Source of the DNA: Eretmocerus hayati
Taxonomy: Eukaryota; Arthropoda; Insecta; Hymenoptera; Aphelinidae
Assembly: GCA_029851415.1 (NCBI GenBank)
Contig: CM056741.1
Coordinates: forward strand, 163,605,685 to 163,669,684
Direction of reading: 5' to 3'
Length of the DNA: 64,000 nt
Below the pieces are notes generated by a model. The model saw only the letters and a program-made list of their open reading frames with translations. It searched no databases and was not told the origin of the DNA. Positions 48,851 through 61,489 of the stretch are shown here, piece by piece (positions within the stretch are counted from its first letter, which is position 1; every line of letters begins with the position of its first letter). The position numbers were made by a program, and so were the translations under genes.

Positions 48851-50189
48851 GCCTACATTTTCGTCCTGGTATTAAAATTTACTATAATTCATTGAATTTT
48901 GTTAACAGTATTTTTTAATCGTTTGATTCAAACACACTTACTGCTACAGGCTCAATTGGTGAGCCCCACTGATCTATTTCTGTGTGTGGAGACCGTACTG
49001 TGGATGCCACTAATGAGGTATATCGGGCACGTGTACCGATATTACCAACCCAATGAATGTGTTAATTTTTACCAAAACACCCTCATCTACAGTACTTGAC
49101 TGAGAATATCGTATAGCGTTTAAATGTAAAACCTCCGGGGAGCTGAAGAATCATTATTCAAATGTATTAATTAGGGTAACCTTGGTCAAAATTGAAGCGC
49201 TCAAAACATCAAAAATAAAAGTACGGACACGGAAACCTTGGAATGTAAAGACTAAAAATTGCAGAGGAACGTCAAAACATGGGGAGTGATGAGCTCAGAA
49301 CGTTGCGTCAAACTAGTTCAATGCATTTGCTAGGAAGTAACGGCTGTAACTTCGGTCTCGGCTCATACAATGAAATGATCGAAGTGATAACTTTGAACAA
49401 AACTCATCGCTCAGATATTTGACTTCACTGATGTCAAACCCCAAAATCTTGCGTGTAATCGGATAACATAACAATCAACCTGTGATTCGATAATGATAAT
49501 TTTTCAAGAACGCGAATTCTGTGTAGAACTTGATATAGATTATTCAGAAACGACTTGGTTCACATGAAGATATGCTTCCTATAAACTTGAGAATGTGGGA
49601 TTTTCAGAAAGAATGAGTAGGTGAATTTTCATAGAGTCCACCATCATATACGATCATGGTATCATGTAAACGAATATTGTAAATTGGACTAGCAATCATC
49701 TCAAGAGGAACTTCATCATCGATCAAATACCGTATAGAACGCCTGTCCCACGCCCATCAGGTTTATACTGCGCTGACAGGCACACAAGCTCTACATCAGC
49801 CTTGCCTATCTCCCTCTAACTAATTTATGATGTGTTGTCCCATGCATGTATGCAGACAAGTGCAATATATATCTATCCTCTGTTCCACGTATTTTGTAGA
49901 TATATAATTCTACATCAGATCCTCATTCAGCTGGCTCACGAAGCGAGATACGTGTCCTGCAGCACGTGCACATACTCTAATCATCATTATGCGTATGTTG
50001 GTGCGTACCATCAAAGTCAAATTAAAAAAAAGCTCATACGCATGGACATTGCAAGATCCTCGTTTGCACATACGTAACTGTCGATTAATAGTTTTCAAAA
50101 AAGTCTCTCTATCTGACTCTTTCACTCACTTGCAGATGGAAAGCATGAATCTTGGCTGCCTTTTGTCAATGACATGCCTCAAAGGTATA
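48851..50189. other. Unannotated DNA
   Basis: Nothing recognised. Confidence 0.4.
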
Positions 50190-51002
50190 CACTGCTAAAA
50201 AATCCGTGGCAAAAACTTCAACCAATTGGTTAAAGTTTTTCCCTCAACCACTGGTTGATTCCGACGCCATATGACTGAACGTGCGGCTCGGGAAGTGGAT
50301 AAATGGAGGACCCAATAAGGGAACATTATTAGATTTAAAAAGTCTCATCACAGTTTTTGCACCAGTTAAATTTTAAAAAAGCGTGATAAGCACCAGTCAT
50401 CACGGTTGAACATTCATCATTTCTGTATATATACAGAAATGCCTGTCCTGCAGGAGTCGAATACACGTCGAATACACGGAACGGGATTGAAAGTAACGGA
50501 ATGGAACGGAATGGAATGGAACGTACCGGAATCGGACGGAATGGAACGGAGTGCAATGGAACGGAACGGAATGGAAAGGTGTGGAATGGAACGGAACGGA
50601 ACGGAGTGGAATTGAACGGAATGGACCGGAACTTTTTTCCACTCCAATTATACTTCGTTCCATTCCGTTCCATTCCGGTCCGTTCCATTCCATCTATCCA
50701 TCCCTCCAGCCTTACGACGTGTATTCGACTCCTGCAGGACAGGCAACCCGCTTTGTCGTCCATACGGGACCGGGGCTAATGTTTATCCCTCTTTGTTTGT
50801 TAAAAAAATGACGAAACTTGTTTTTCCGAATCAAAAGTGTCAACCGGAGACCACCATCGATCAATATCGTGGGCGCCGCATTCATCCTTATATATTCGTC
50901 GTGGGAAAAAAGTCAACCAGTGGTTGAATTTTCAACCAATTGGTTGAATTTTCAACCACTGGTTGGGCAATTTGGTTGGAAGTCAACCAACTTTTCACAG
51001 TG
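50190..51002. mobile_element. TA-flanked CACTG element with CAACCANTGGTTG subterminal repeats
   Basis: CACTGCTAAAAAATCC at the left and, inverted, CACTGTGAAAAG at the right are each flanked by TA (50188-50189, 51003-51004), consistent with a TA target duplication. Subterminal palindromic words CAACCA(A/C)TGGTTG occur twice on the left and three times on the right (50217-50268, 50917-50997). The element hosts the nested pentanucleotide palindrome at 50441-50744. A related solo end lies at 25961. No transposase is encoded. Confidence 0.7.
50441..50744. repeat. GGAAC/GGAAT pentanucleotide array between 30-bp perfect inverted repeats
   Basis: Positions 50441-50470, starting GCCTGTCCTGCAGGAGTCG, are the exact reverse complement of 50715-50744. 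Between them about 160 bp of degenerate GGAAC/GGAAT/GGAAT-like pentamers (50478-50635) are followed by about 60 bp of the inverse GTTCC/ATTCC pentamers (50641-50693), so the array itself folds back. A 24-bp perfect palindrome, 50418-50441, abuts the left repeat. The 142- and 97-codon frames over this block are readings of the satellite. Confidence 0.93.
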
Positions 51003-51554
51003 TAGCGTGCCAAGGTAAAAGGGCCAGTAGTGGAACGCGGTTAGTTGGGCGCTTATAGTGGAACACCAAATTGAAATAAGTTTTTATCCCCCAAGAGTCA
51101 GATTACCAACAATGTAAAAATTTCACAGTATTCTCTGATACGATATGTTTTAAATTGATGCCTTGCAAAACCAGCAGAAGATTTATAAATTGAGAGAAAA
51201 AATCATGAAAATTATGAACTTGTGAATACTCTTTTGAGGCTGTCCCTCTTGAGGATCCTTACTTGGAAATGGAGCCATTAGTGGAACAAGAATGTGTCCT
51301 CGACTGGAACAAATCTCATATTTTCACCATATGAGAAAATCAGATCGGAATCGATTTCATTCGATCACGTGTCATATATTCCATACAGACCATCAACACA
51401 AGTATAACTCTAATTATCAGCAAAACAGTCTCAGCATAACTTCAAAGCGCTGCTCCACCATAGGAGACTAATCGCATTTCAATGAGGGCACCGAGCTCAG
51501 GATTCGTTGTTCTACTACAGAAGACAACAGATCCTTTCGTGAAAATTCAATTAC
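51003..51554. other. Unannotated DNA with AGTGGAAC words
   Basis: AGTGGAAC occurs at about 51028, 51056 and 51281 (with a related GACTGGAAC at 51303), each preceded by similar short contexts. This may be an eroded element. Confidence 0.35.
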
Positions 51555-51777
51555 TCTTACTGTATACGAGCAATCGAGGTGTACCTTTTTTAAAAATATG
51601 CAGAAAGGAAATATCTATAGGATGCGTTACTTCCTATTCGCGAGAAACTCGAATTTCATTCAAAAAATGTAAGTCACTCATTTTTTGTTTCTCTACTGGC
51701 GCCTTCACCTTAGATCCTCTGCTCTTTTCGATTTTCATTAATGACCTTCCTCAAGTCCTGAGACCTACAAGAATATA
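51555..51777 (+). pseudogene. Non-LTR retrotransposon reverse transcriptase fragment
   Basis: The frame ends with STGAFTLDPLLFSIFINDLP, matching the LINE reverse transcriptase signature (T/S)GVPQGS.LGPLLF.IFINDLP with the PQGS part eroded. The preceding residues, NRGVPFLKI and SYSRETRISFKKCKSLIF, occupy the place of the 'GV.G.....SYL..R.Q.V' block in Jockey/R1/CR1-type elements. The YADD block that should follow is absent: a TAA stops the frame at 51776. The fragment is short, mutated and unlinked to the LINE at 11.2 kb. Its boundaries are approximate. Confidence 0.75.
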
Positions 51778-52214
51778 AAATTTCTCTCCACATCCGAATG
51801 ACAGGCTCTCGGAAGCAGTGAGGATTCACTTTAAAAAATTCATGGTGGAAAAGATTATCCTCAGGAATTCGTTCAAAGTCTGAGACTTTAAGCATTCCTT
51901 GATAGCTCATTCAGTTTGGACATCTCGTTCATTTTCTTGATATGGAGGTCTCTAAGAATTGTGTGTCGAGTTAACTATGAGTACAATAAATGTTTTCCCC
52001 GTTAGTCTGAAATTATAGAGAGTTGTTTGCCCACTCTAGTTGCTTTATCTTCTCCATTCTTCTTCCACATTTATTCGATACTTCACTTATAAAAAGCAAT
52101 GATCAATTCATTTTCCTAGATTCGCCCCATCATTATCAAAATCATCATTGTATAAGAAAGTTTAATAAAAAATCAGAAATTAGTTTATGAAATAGTATTT
52201 TTCGATTTGAGGGA
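51778..52214. other. Unannotated DNA
   Basis: Nothing recognised. Confidence 0.4.
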
Positions 52215-52770
52215 GGGAAGTTTGGTTTTGCTTTTCGAGTGATTGTTTTCAGCCCGAGCCCTGGCGAGGGTCGAAATTATCACGAGTAAAGCAAAAAAAC
52301 TTCACGCCCCAGTATCGAAATACGTTTTTCGATCGACTGGGCGTAAAGTAAACGAAAACTACCGTGCGTAAAGCAGTGCTTTACGCACAGTCGATCGAAA
52401 AACGTATTTCGATACTATTTCGCACTTCGATGTGCGTAAAGTTTTTCCTTACGCACCGAAAAATTGGTCTTTACGCACTAACTTTACGCACATGATTGCG
52501 AAAATGTATATTTCGATACACTGTACGTAAAGGGGCACTTTGCACACAGTTTGTCTACTTTTATTCACAGTTTATCGAAAAGTATACTTCAATACGCGGA
52601 AATGAAACCTATTGCTCAGAACTTCGTGATGATTCCGACCCTCGCCTGCGGCTCGGGCCGGAAACCCATCACTCGAACGCAAAAGAACGGGTTTACGACC
52701 TTATATCGAAATGTCCTTTTCGTGTTTTTTTTTGCTATACGGCCAGTGGTGACTATGGCATAAATGAACC
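52215..52770. repeat. H-family block with hairpins and GTGCGTAAAG array
   Basis: It contains the family hairpin at 52239-52283 and again, inverted, at 52626-52672 (outer stem GTGATG / CATCAC). Between them lies a perfect 28-bp inverted repeat, 52312-52339 with 52388-52415 (GTATCGAAATACGTTTTTCG onward). Its loop holds GTGCGTAAAGC-AGT-GCTTTACGCAC (52364-52388). Decamers GTGCGTAAAG or CTTTACGCAC follow at 52432, 52447 (variant), 52469 and 52482. No protein is encoded. Confidence 0.85.
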
Positions 52771-53786
52771 GTATAAATTATCCTTGATAGTCTTCCATTA
52801 ATGTCTCAATCATGCATGCGTCATTGAATTCGTGTGCAAATAAAATACATTAAAAAGTACGCACGCTAAGAGTATAATACGTGCAATGATCCAGGTAAAC
52901 CACATACTGGACAGGATATCAGCTCGATCGAATACAGATATACTTGAACATAGCCGAGATGAATGAGTAACTGAGTTCTGTGTCGTCTGCTCTATACTGT
53001 TGTGTCCGTTAGAAAGTTGATACTCTTTGCATTGACAAGTATTTTTCGCACGCGACATACATGTACGTATACGACTACTGTATACTTGTTTAGCGTCACC
53101 ATGATGCCATTCTATAGAGACCCGCTATTTCCGAATGCTCCAGATAAGTTTCTCCGCGGGAGAACATCCTGTTTATTGTGATCTGTGTATGTGTGTCAAG
53201 TCTCGACATAGAGTTGCATACACATTTCGTAGTCTACCCGAATCATTTTCCTACTCTATATGCATGCATACAGTCATAAACATGCAAATTTTCAGTATAA
53301 ATTTCGTATAATGTGAACCATATTATTCATCCATCTCTATACATGACAACCCTCCCCCCCCCCCATCCTCGAAAATTCAACTAATTTTCTACCCGACTGG
53401 ACGGTTAAATTTAAAATTGACATATCACACCGTAGATTCTTCATTTAGTATTCAAAACATCAATAATGCATTCAGATACCTTCACTTCTCGATATTCTCT
53501 GTTTCTATTGTATAGAGGTCTATGTGTGAACAATGTATGTATAGAATGTACAGAATACAAAGGATTTAAATGAATGGCGGGAATATACAAGTATAGTAAA
53601 TGCACATGTGTGCGTGGGTGGCAGTGTTTACTAATCGATCCAAGTTTTGATGAGCTATTGAAACGTAACCACACCAGCTTTTCATTGTAACAGTAACTTT
53701 AATTAAAGATCGACGTGAGAGTGCGAGAGGTACGTATATCGGTACATCAGCTTTGAAACAAGGTATTTGACGGGTATCTTGTATAT
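52771..53786. other. Unannotated DNA with an 11-C run
   Basis: A C run lies at 53354-53364. Nothing else was recognised. Confidence 0.4.
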
Positions 53787-54746
53787 CAGTGATTCCGTTG
53801 AAAGTGTGATTTTCCGTGTTCCAAGCTGCCCCAAGTTTCTAAGGGTTGGAATGTGCATCGTAGCAATTTTCTGGGGTATATTTTATTGGTGCGCAACTAT
53901 GTTAATAGTTTCTGAGGCGATTCATGACGTCCCCGTAATTTGTAGTGCCTCATAAAGGGTCTAAATGTCAATTCCGTCCCCTGTAGAAAACCTACCTTCG
54001 ACTCTTGCATTCACTGCAACGCATATTCAGAGTCGAAAACCCTCATGTGTAGCTATGCACTTTAATTTGTAATACTTCAAACAACATATTCCACCACTTT
54101 GCGAGTCAAGATTACTTGCTTAGTTCGCGCACGGGCATCCGACATTTTAAAGATAAGTTTGCACCAAAACTGCTCGCACAACATTAACTAGGTCGGCAAA
54201 GTCCCCGATCGTCTATTGAGCCTTTCTAACCAGTGAGGTTGATTTACAGATATCCACATACACCTATTCAATGCGCGACATAAACCGAAAACTCGAATCT
54301 GTAGCCGAGCGCACCTCATGAACGTGTTTAAAGAATGGCGTACAAAATTTTCGGTCAATTCCGTCCCCATGTTGTGCACCTCGCTAAAGTGTTGTATCGC
54401 TTTGTGGAACACTTTTTCTTGAAGTATTTGGTTGCATTAGATCAAATCTATGCGGAAAAGAGTCTACGATTAGTTGGCGAGCCGTGGGAATATTTCTAAG
54501 GCGAAATGTCAATTCCGTCCCCGTCAATTCGGTCCCCCTCTATGACCCCTTAAACTGCACATATCTTCGTCTGACTTTACTTTTGAGATACACGGCTCTA
54601 GATACTTCCTTTTTGTGCCCAAACAAGTGTAAATCAACTGCTATGAGACGCCGGAACTCGTCCGGGGCTGAAATAATTTTCCGACCCAAATCACTCTCTG
54701 CGTCGATTTTGGCCCCAAAAAATCACACTTTCGGCAGAATCACCCA
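53787..54746 (-). mobile_element. S-family TIR element, copy 2
   Basis: The left end CAGTGATTCCGTTGAAAGTG and the right end, inverted, TGGGTGATTCTGCCGAAAGTG pair and then share TGATTTT. TATAT flanks both sides (53782-53786 and 54747-54751), consistent with a TA-containing target duplication. The interior minus strand matches copy 1 at 23990-24160. CAATTCCGTCCCC-type phrases recur several times inside (53970, 54358, 54514, 54524). Confidence 0.8.
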
Positions 54747-54751
54747 TATAT

Positions 54752-57700
54752 AGTTGTACATATGTGGGCCATCATCACGTTTACGCGAATGCACCTGATT
54801 AGCCCTTGTATATAAACCCAGCGGTTCCTTTATGCTCATACCCTATACTCATCGTTTCGATAATACATACAGAGGATTCACCTATATAGATATACAGCTC
54901 TAACAGTCCAATCTTGATAGCCGGAATGGAGTAGCTTTCGTAAAAGCTCGATTATGAGGATTTCCAGCATTAGTGGAGTGCTTAGATATCTTGCGCAATC
55001 TCCAACCGTATCTCCTAAATTTCTAACACTTTCCAAATTGAAACCTCATCGAGTATCTTGATAATGACTGTGTTCTGGTGGTTTGAAATTCGAATCTGAT
55101 ATAATTTACGAGCTTTGCAAAAGATCAACTGATAAGTACTTGGTCGAAAGCTCTATCATGCGCTATTTTTACCATTATTCACGATCTGAAATTCCAGACA
55201 ATTATTTTGAGGGCAATTTTCTAAATTGGTCGTTCATATTGCAAAAAGTATCATACTAACAATACATCATAATATGTTTTGAATATTTTAATCAGTAGAA
55301 GTCATCTTTTTAATTTGTGCATGACCGTAAAGATTATGACCGTGAACCGTGACCGAAAATTGAATGATTCTTGATCAACAAAAATTTTTTTTGTCATTAA
55401 TGAATGGAAAATCTCTTATTTGTGTCCAAAAACGAGAAAAGTATCTCCGTGAATTATGCTTTTCCTTCTCTGACTCGAAATTAAAAATATACTAATTCCA
55501 CAACGGTTTTTCTTCCTTCGTATTCCTATGGCTATTAGAGCGATACTACTTATATTACTCAAAAATAGAGGGTTTCAAAGATTACCAAAATATTTACATC
55601 CATGGCATAAGCTGAAATTTGATACAAGTTAATCAAGGATTTGTCAAAATCAACATCCTCCACAATCAGTACTAATGAAACGTTAAACAAACTCATCAGT
55701 GAGTGACGCAAAAATCGAATCAAGTGATTGAAACGAAATGGTTGTGATTAAATTTTATGAATATCGGATCGGAAACATCGAGCTGCAAATGATTTGACGG
55801 AAATTGAGATAATATGAGCAGAGAGCGCAGCTCATTGGAGTTCAGTCTTCCACAATACAACATACATCAAATTAATCTAGGTATTTTGGAAAATTGAGAT
55901 CATTCATGCCAGATTACTCAGGATATTTGAGGTGAATAGTTCCTCGTATTATATAGAAATTACATGTTCAGTTTTCAATCATGTTCACAGATAAACTTTA
56001 TGGATGGTTTCTCATCTATCTCTTCGCTTGCTATGTCTTGTAATTTTTCACCAAGAAGTTAATGTTGAGGATGATTTAGATTTATGTTTTACTTAATAGT
56101 GTGGCTATCGAATGCAATAAATTTTAAGTACAACTAATGGAAAAAATTGAGACTTGGGGTTATCTTGAGTAGGGAATTACACTTCTAAACACCATAGAGC
56201 AGCATGAATATATTTCAAATTTCAAGTGCACTTGTTATATTTGCCATAAATTTCAGAAAAGAATGATAGAAATGAGAAAGTAGAAGGAATTCAATATTTT
56301 TTGCTAACTCGTCTTGACCAGAGACATTTTATACTTACTTATGTACTGGAAATGGCGATTTTTCGGTCAAAGCATCTATTTTACTGAATTGTACTGAGCC
56401 TCGAAACGTATTTGTTGCAATGTGTAAAAATTGATATTTCTACCTGAAATATTTTGAAACTTGAACATCGCCAGTATTTCTCAATTCTAGAACGAAGAAA
56501 ATGTTGGCTCAAGGATCAGCTGTCTGTAACACAAGTTTCCATGAACAACGACAAAGTGTCCCGTCGTTGCTCAATGGTTGCAAGTCGCAAGTACAGATAT
56601 TGAGCCGGTAAAGATTTACAGTTTGGTTCTTAGAAAAGAAATAACTCGCATAGATGTAATTTATTTCCATTTGAAAAACGCCTCTTTATCTTTCTCCCTT
56701 CTAAAAGTAAGATATATTCCTCTTCTTGGAACGCACATTACTAAAGATCTGTACTTTTTCTTGCTCAGAAGTGAAATTATTAACAGCTTTCTTGTGTAAA
56801 AATTTTCCTGTCATTTTGATGATCAGTAAAATGATTGTGTGCTGTTGGAAATTCGATGTCACGACACGAGACATCCCAAGTTGTGGACTCATTCCGAGGT
56901 AATCATACTGAACGAAAAATATGCCTTACTTTGAGGAAAAAGCCTTATGGTGGGATAATTTTGGGACACCGCTGTTTAACAGCTCTTTCTGACACTGTGC
57001 ATTTCTTCGTGGACATGCCTTAATTGAGTCTACAGATGGCCCGTGAGGTTGTATGAGGTTGTAAATGTTCAAACGAGCCTAGAATTAAAATTTGGAATGT
57101 GCATAAACGTTTTCACGAATTCGCCTGATTAGTCTGTACATCATGGATCATGAGGAGAGTATCCAATCCTTCGACTCTTGAAAAGGAAAATTTTCAAATT
57201 AATCGTTTCAGTTTTGAGATCTGTGAGTAGAGCTATCCTTCTGTGTACAGATGTGTCATAAGTAAATCGGAAAATTTGAAGATGTCCAAGTACAGGAATT
57301 AAATCTTGAACATCTGTCTCCGATATTCCGAGATCACATGCTATAATAAGAGAAACTAAACAAATTTTTCATAAAGATCACTGATGACTACAAGTTTGTG
57401 AGTTGATCTGAAGTTCATACACTAGTGACTCCCATCAATGATATTATAACATTCGAAGAACCTCTGCTAAAATCAACACTCATGTTGGCATCGCTATTTC
57501 TAAATCATGAAGATGTCTCGACCCATCTGTCCCCTAAATGGTGCTCGAAGTTCATTGTCTGGAATACAATGTGGAATAGATTTAAAAAATGATTGTACGC
57601 CAATGAAACAGTCCCGTTCAAAGGAGTTCTTCAAAATCTTGAAATAGTTTAACGTTTCATACTTAGTAATTTAGAAAAAGAGCGCTTTCATTTGTTAGGA

Positions 57701-60700
57701 ATTTTGAATGGAATAATCCACAAAACTTTCATCTGGGATTAATTCCAGTAGGATGTGACTTGTTGTTTTGGAAGAGTCGACTCGAGCAACTTTTGTGATG
57801 ATATACTACTCGTAAGTCTCGGTTTTACCATGTATTTAATATGTGCGTTCTTCTTCTTATTGGAAAATTAGTCCGGATTTTCTCATTTTCTGAGAAATGT
57901 CAGGAAAGAAATTGCTAACGTTTGATAATGCGTCAACCTTGGGATAAAATTTGATACAAAATGATGCCGGTAAAGCTATCACCATATTGTGGGAAATTCC
58001 AAGTTCGGAGCGCACCATGTGAAATAAAACATAAGTAGCATTAGAGTTTAATTGGGTTATGGGAAAGGAGGCTACGTCGTTCCACCACAAGGGCGAATGG
58101 AAAAGAGAATTGGCAAGTTCAATAAGAACTTGAATTCAAAGTCATTTTATTCATACTAATATGATGCAAGATTGAATAATCTAAAACTTCATCAATTTGC
58201 TGCCTCGAATTCTCATGATTTTGTGTGTAAATAAAGCTGCAAATACATCATGTAGGTGTAATTGAGATTATGAATGAATGTGCAATTTGTGTATGATCTA
58301 TGACTCTGTTTTCCGAGTAAATATGGGCGTATAATGAACGGTGTAGCAGATAATTTACTGAGATGCATTCGATAAACGTTTTATTTCCTGGATTTCCGCT
58401 TACTTACACTCGTGTTGTGTATCCAGGGTAAGATGAAGCTTATTGGTATGTTTTCTTCTACAAAGTGTTATATTTCACTACTCTTTGAGTAACATGATTC
58501 TTCTGTTTCATCCTTATGCATCTGGTAAATTATATTCATCATTTTACAGTTTCCAAAGGGAGCTAGGGCTTGAAAAATATACTCGCAATGTTTTATGGTT
58601 GAGCTTCAAAGTCTATGAATGGTCTAATAAGTTACCAGGCTACTTTGTTGCATCACCCAGACGAGTTTTTTGAGTTGGAAAAATGACACGTCATCCTAAG
58701 GACTTTATTCAACGTTTCCTGAGAACCTGATCAGGTATGAGTCCACAGATGACTGGTCTCAGTGTCATGCGTTTTGAAACAGTCTATAAGTTTTGAGGAG
58801 TTAAAATGGGGGAGAAGGTTGATACTAGTATGTTCCATCGATGTTGATCTGATCATCATTGTCAACCTTTTTTTGATGACTGAAAATGTTAAATTTAATA
58901 ATTGCCATCATAAATTGCATGCCCTTTCAAAGGTTGATTTTCAGGATAATGAATATTTTCAATGTATTATGTATGTTACGAGATTCGTTTGGATTAGGAT
59001 ATGAAAAAACTCGTACTGGCCATGACTTTGTGCGCAAAGTGATATCATCAGGTCGTTTGTTTAGAAGGATTGATTTGTCACTTGATTCATCAAACTGGTT
59101 CTTTGAATCATTTTCGATAGAAATTTGGCGTTCAAGAATCTTGGAAAGAAGTGCAGATCGAATTCCGATGGCTAGATCTAAACTCATTTACAATTTAAAT
59201 TATTTACAAGAGAACTCATCCACATTTATCATGTACTGAAATGAAAAACTGAGATTCGAGATGAATCAAGGTAAATTTATAAAGATCTTGAACATTTTAT
59301 ATACACTCCAGAAGACAGGAAAGCTCTCCATGAATACAAACAATCGAGAAAGTAGGTCCAGGTCGAGGTCCAGGTCATTATATCATGTCCTCATGGAATC
59401 ACGATTAAGAAAAAGTGTATCAAATTGTCTTTCAATAGAAAAGATCCAAAGAAAAGTTTAAGTTTAGTTAGAGAATCCATGGTCACTCCAGAAAAAAAAA
59501 CGAATCCACAGACTTTTAGATTGTTTTCCGGACGACGGAACAAGACGATGACGATATTATTCGAGGAACGTTGAGCGTGTAACTTTTTCTTCCGCTCCTT
59601 CTGTTTTTCTCTCCCCCCCCCCCCACCTCTTCTTTCCCTCACCGAAGCTCCCGAAAGCTTCTGAAGACATTCCTGTGGGTTTCTCTTTCATTTCATTATT
59701 ATCCTGCTTCTGCAGTTCCTAGCTTCCTTTCTCCCTCATCAGACATAAGAAGTAGATCCTCTTTCTACAAGTTAATTACTTAGATCAGCCAAACAAGTCA
59801 AGTAGGTTTTACCTCGAGGGGACTCTTTACCAATCCAAATACGCCAACGTTCTGCAAGAGTCATTTGCATGCAAGCCAATGTTGGTTGAGGTCCTTACGT
59901 GGTCTTATTTTCACTGTGTAAGAATTTTTTACACAATGAAACATGTGACCACGGTAGTTTGGACGAGGTTTGGAGGTTATACACATGCTCTGCAGTTTTG
60001 CATGTAATGTTTTGTCCGAAATATCGTTGTCACGTGGTATGTAGTCCCATGACTGATTCCAGGTGTCTTGTTTGTTCTGCTATTGGGCTGTTATCTAAAA
60101 ATGCCTTATGCATGTGAAGGGTCTAAATACTCTGGAAATAAAGACGATAAACCCATTAGAATCTCGCTTTCTAGTTTACAAAGCAAAAGTGCCGTATAGC
60201 ATTCGTCATGAATACAATCACTACGTCGTATTTTTTTATAAATAATGACAAGATTTCAATGCTTGTTGTTCCTCACGTGACACTATAGACCGTTCGCACT
60301 CTCTAAAGAATCGATACAAGCTTTTCATTTTTCGCTTTTGAAATCATCCTTCGTTCGACAGGCTCTTTGAGTGTGCCGTATCTGTTTCCTTTTCCGGCCT
60401 GCTTGTTGCATAGGCACATTATATTCCAAGCATCCTTTCATATCCAACTCTATTTGTGTTTCATTGGCATACGAAGTTCTAGTTTTGCTTTCAGCTGACT
60501 ACTCATTCCCTTTCTGTATTCCTGTGAACACAAGAGTAGGCTTCAATAGCATTGTTTCTGTATCTAGTTTGTTGTTACAGTTTATCGGCTATAGTTTCTG
60601 GAGTATTTTGGGACGATCTGAGATTGCTTTCTTTGTGAGAGATTGGTACAAAGGTATATCTACTGCATACATATGTAAAGCATGTTTAGGAGGTTAAAAC

Positions 60701-61489
60701 TTCTTGAATTGTCTGGAACGAAAGTTTATATATATATATGCATTGATAAAACTGACCTCGGTTTGAATTGACTTCTTCCTTTGCAATGAATGTACACGAC
60801 GTTTGTAATGTTTTGCGATTGACTTACAATTAGTCCCGAGGGTGAAATTCTATCCGAATCTCTGCCCTCTGTTCAACTTGCTGATGAGGAAACTTTCATT
60901 TAGAGTTGTGTGTTAAGCTTTCTCAAGGATCGATCGAGTGTCTGAGACGTTCAAATTGCCAGTTTCGCTGAATAAGATCACACGCTTCAGCTATCTAGGA
61001 GTAGTCGAATTCATTAACAATTTGTAAGTAAGACATCTTCTGTGACTGTGCGGTACTAGGAATCACAGGATATTCCTGAAATTCTTGTAACTGGTGCTTC
61101 TTGGGTGATTTTGTAGGGATAAGTTGTTATTCGATTTCTGCCACGTTCTCGACCATGATGACTCTCTATATTGATGAAGTCTTGTACTCTCCTTTTCCAT
61201 GCCGTTTGTAGACACAAGAATGAGCATGAGAAAGATGAAAAAATTCATAATCTCGGTAATACGTAGGGAATCTGAGATGAGGCATCCAGAAAACTTCATC
61301 TGCAAAATCTGGAAATGCATCTACAGCGTTTTTCAGAATTTTTCAATTGCGCGATCATGGGATCCAAGGGGGTATTTTAACTATGGATTGATAATTTCTT
61401 GTTCCAAAACTTGATATCATATTGTTGATTCTTTTTAATTGAGTTTGTAGGGCAGGGTGAGTGAAAAAACACTCTTCAAGATGGAAAAC
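54752..61489. other. Long featureless AT-rich stretch, 6.7 kb
   Basis: Many short frames exist (for example 58886-59239 and 60371-60697), but none shows a known motif. A short GGTCCA/GGTCGA run lies near 59355-59378, and a C run at 59613-59624. I see no repeat or RNA gene. Confidence 0.4.

Noticed and set aside
50335..50811. Several overlapping frames rich in RNGME/FHSVPFRS repeats on both strands
   Set aside because: They are translations of the GGAAC/GGAAT pentamer array.
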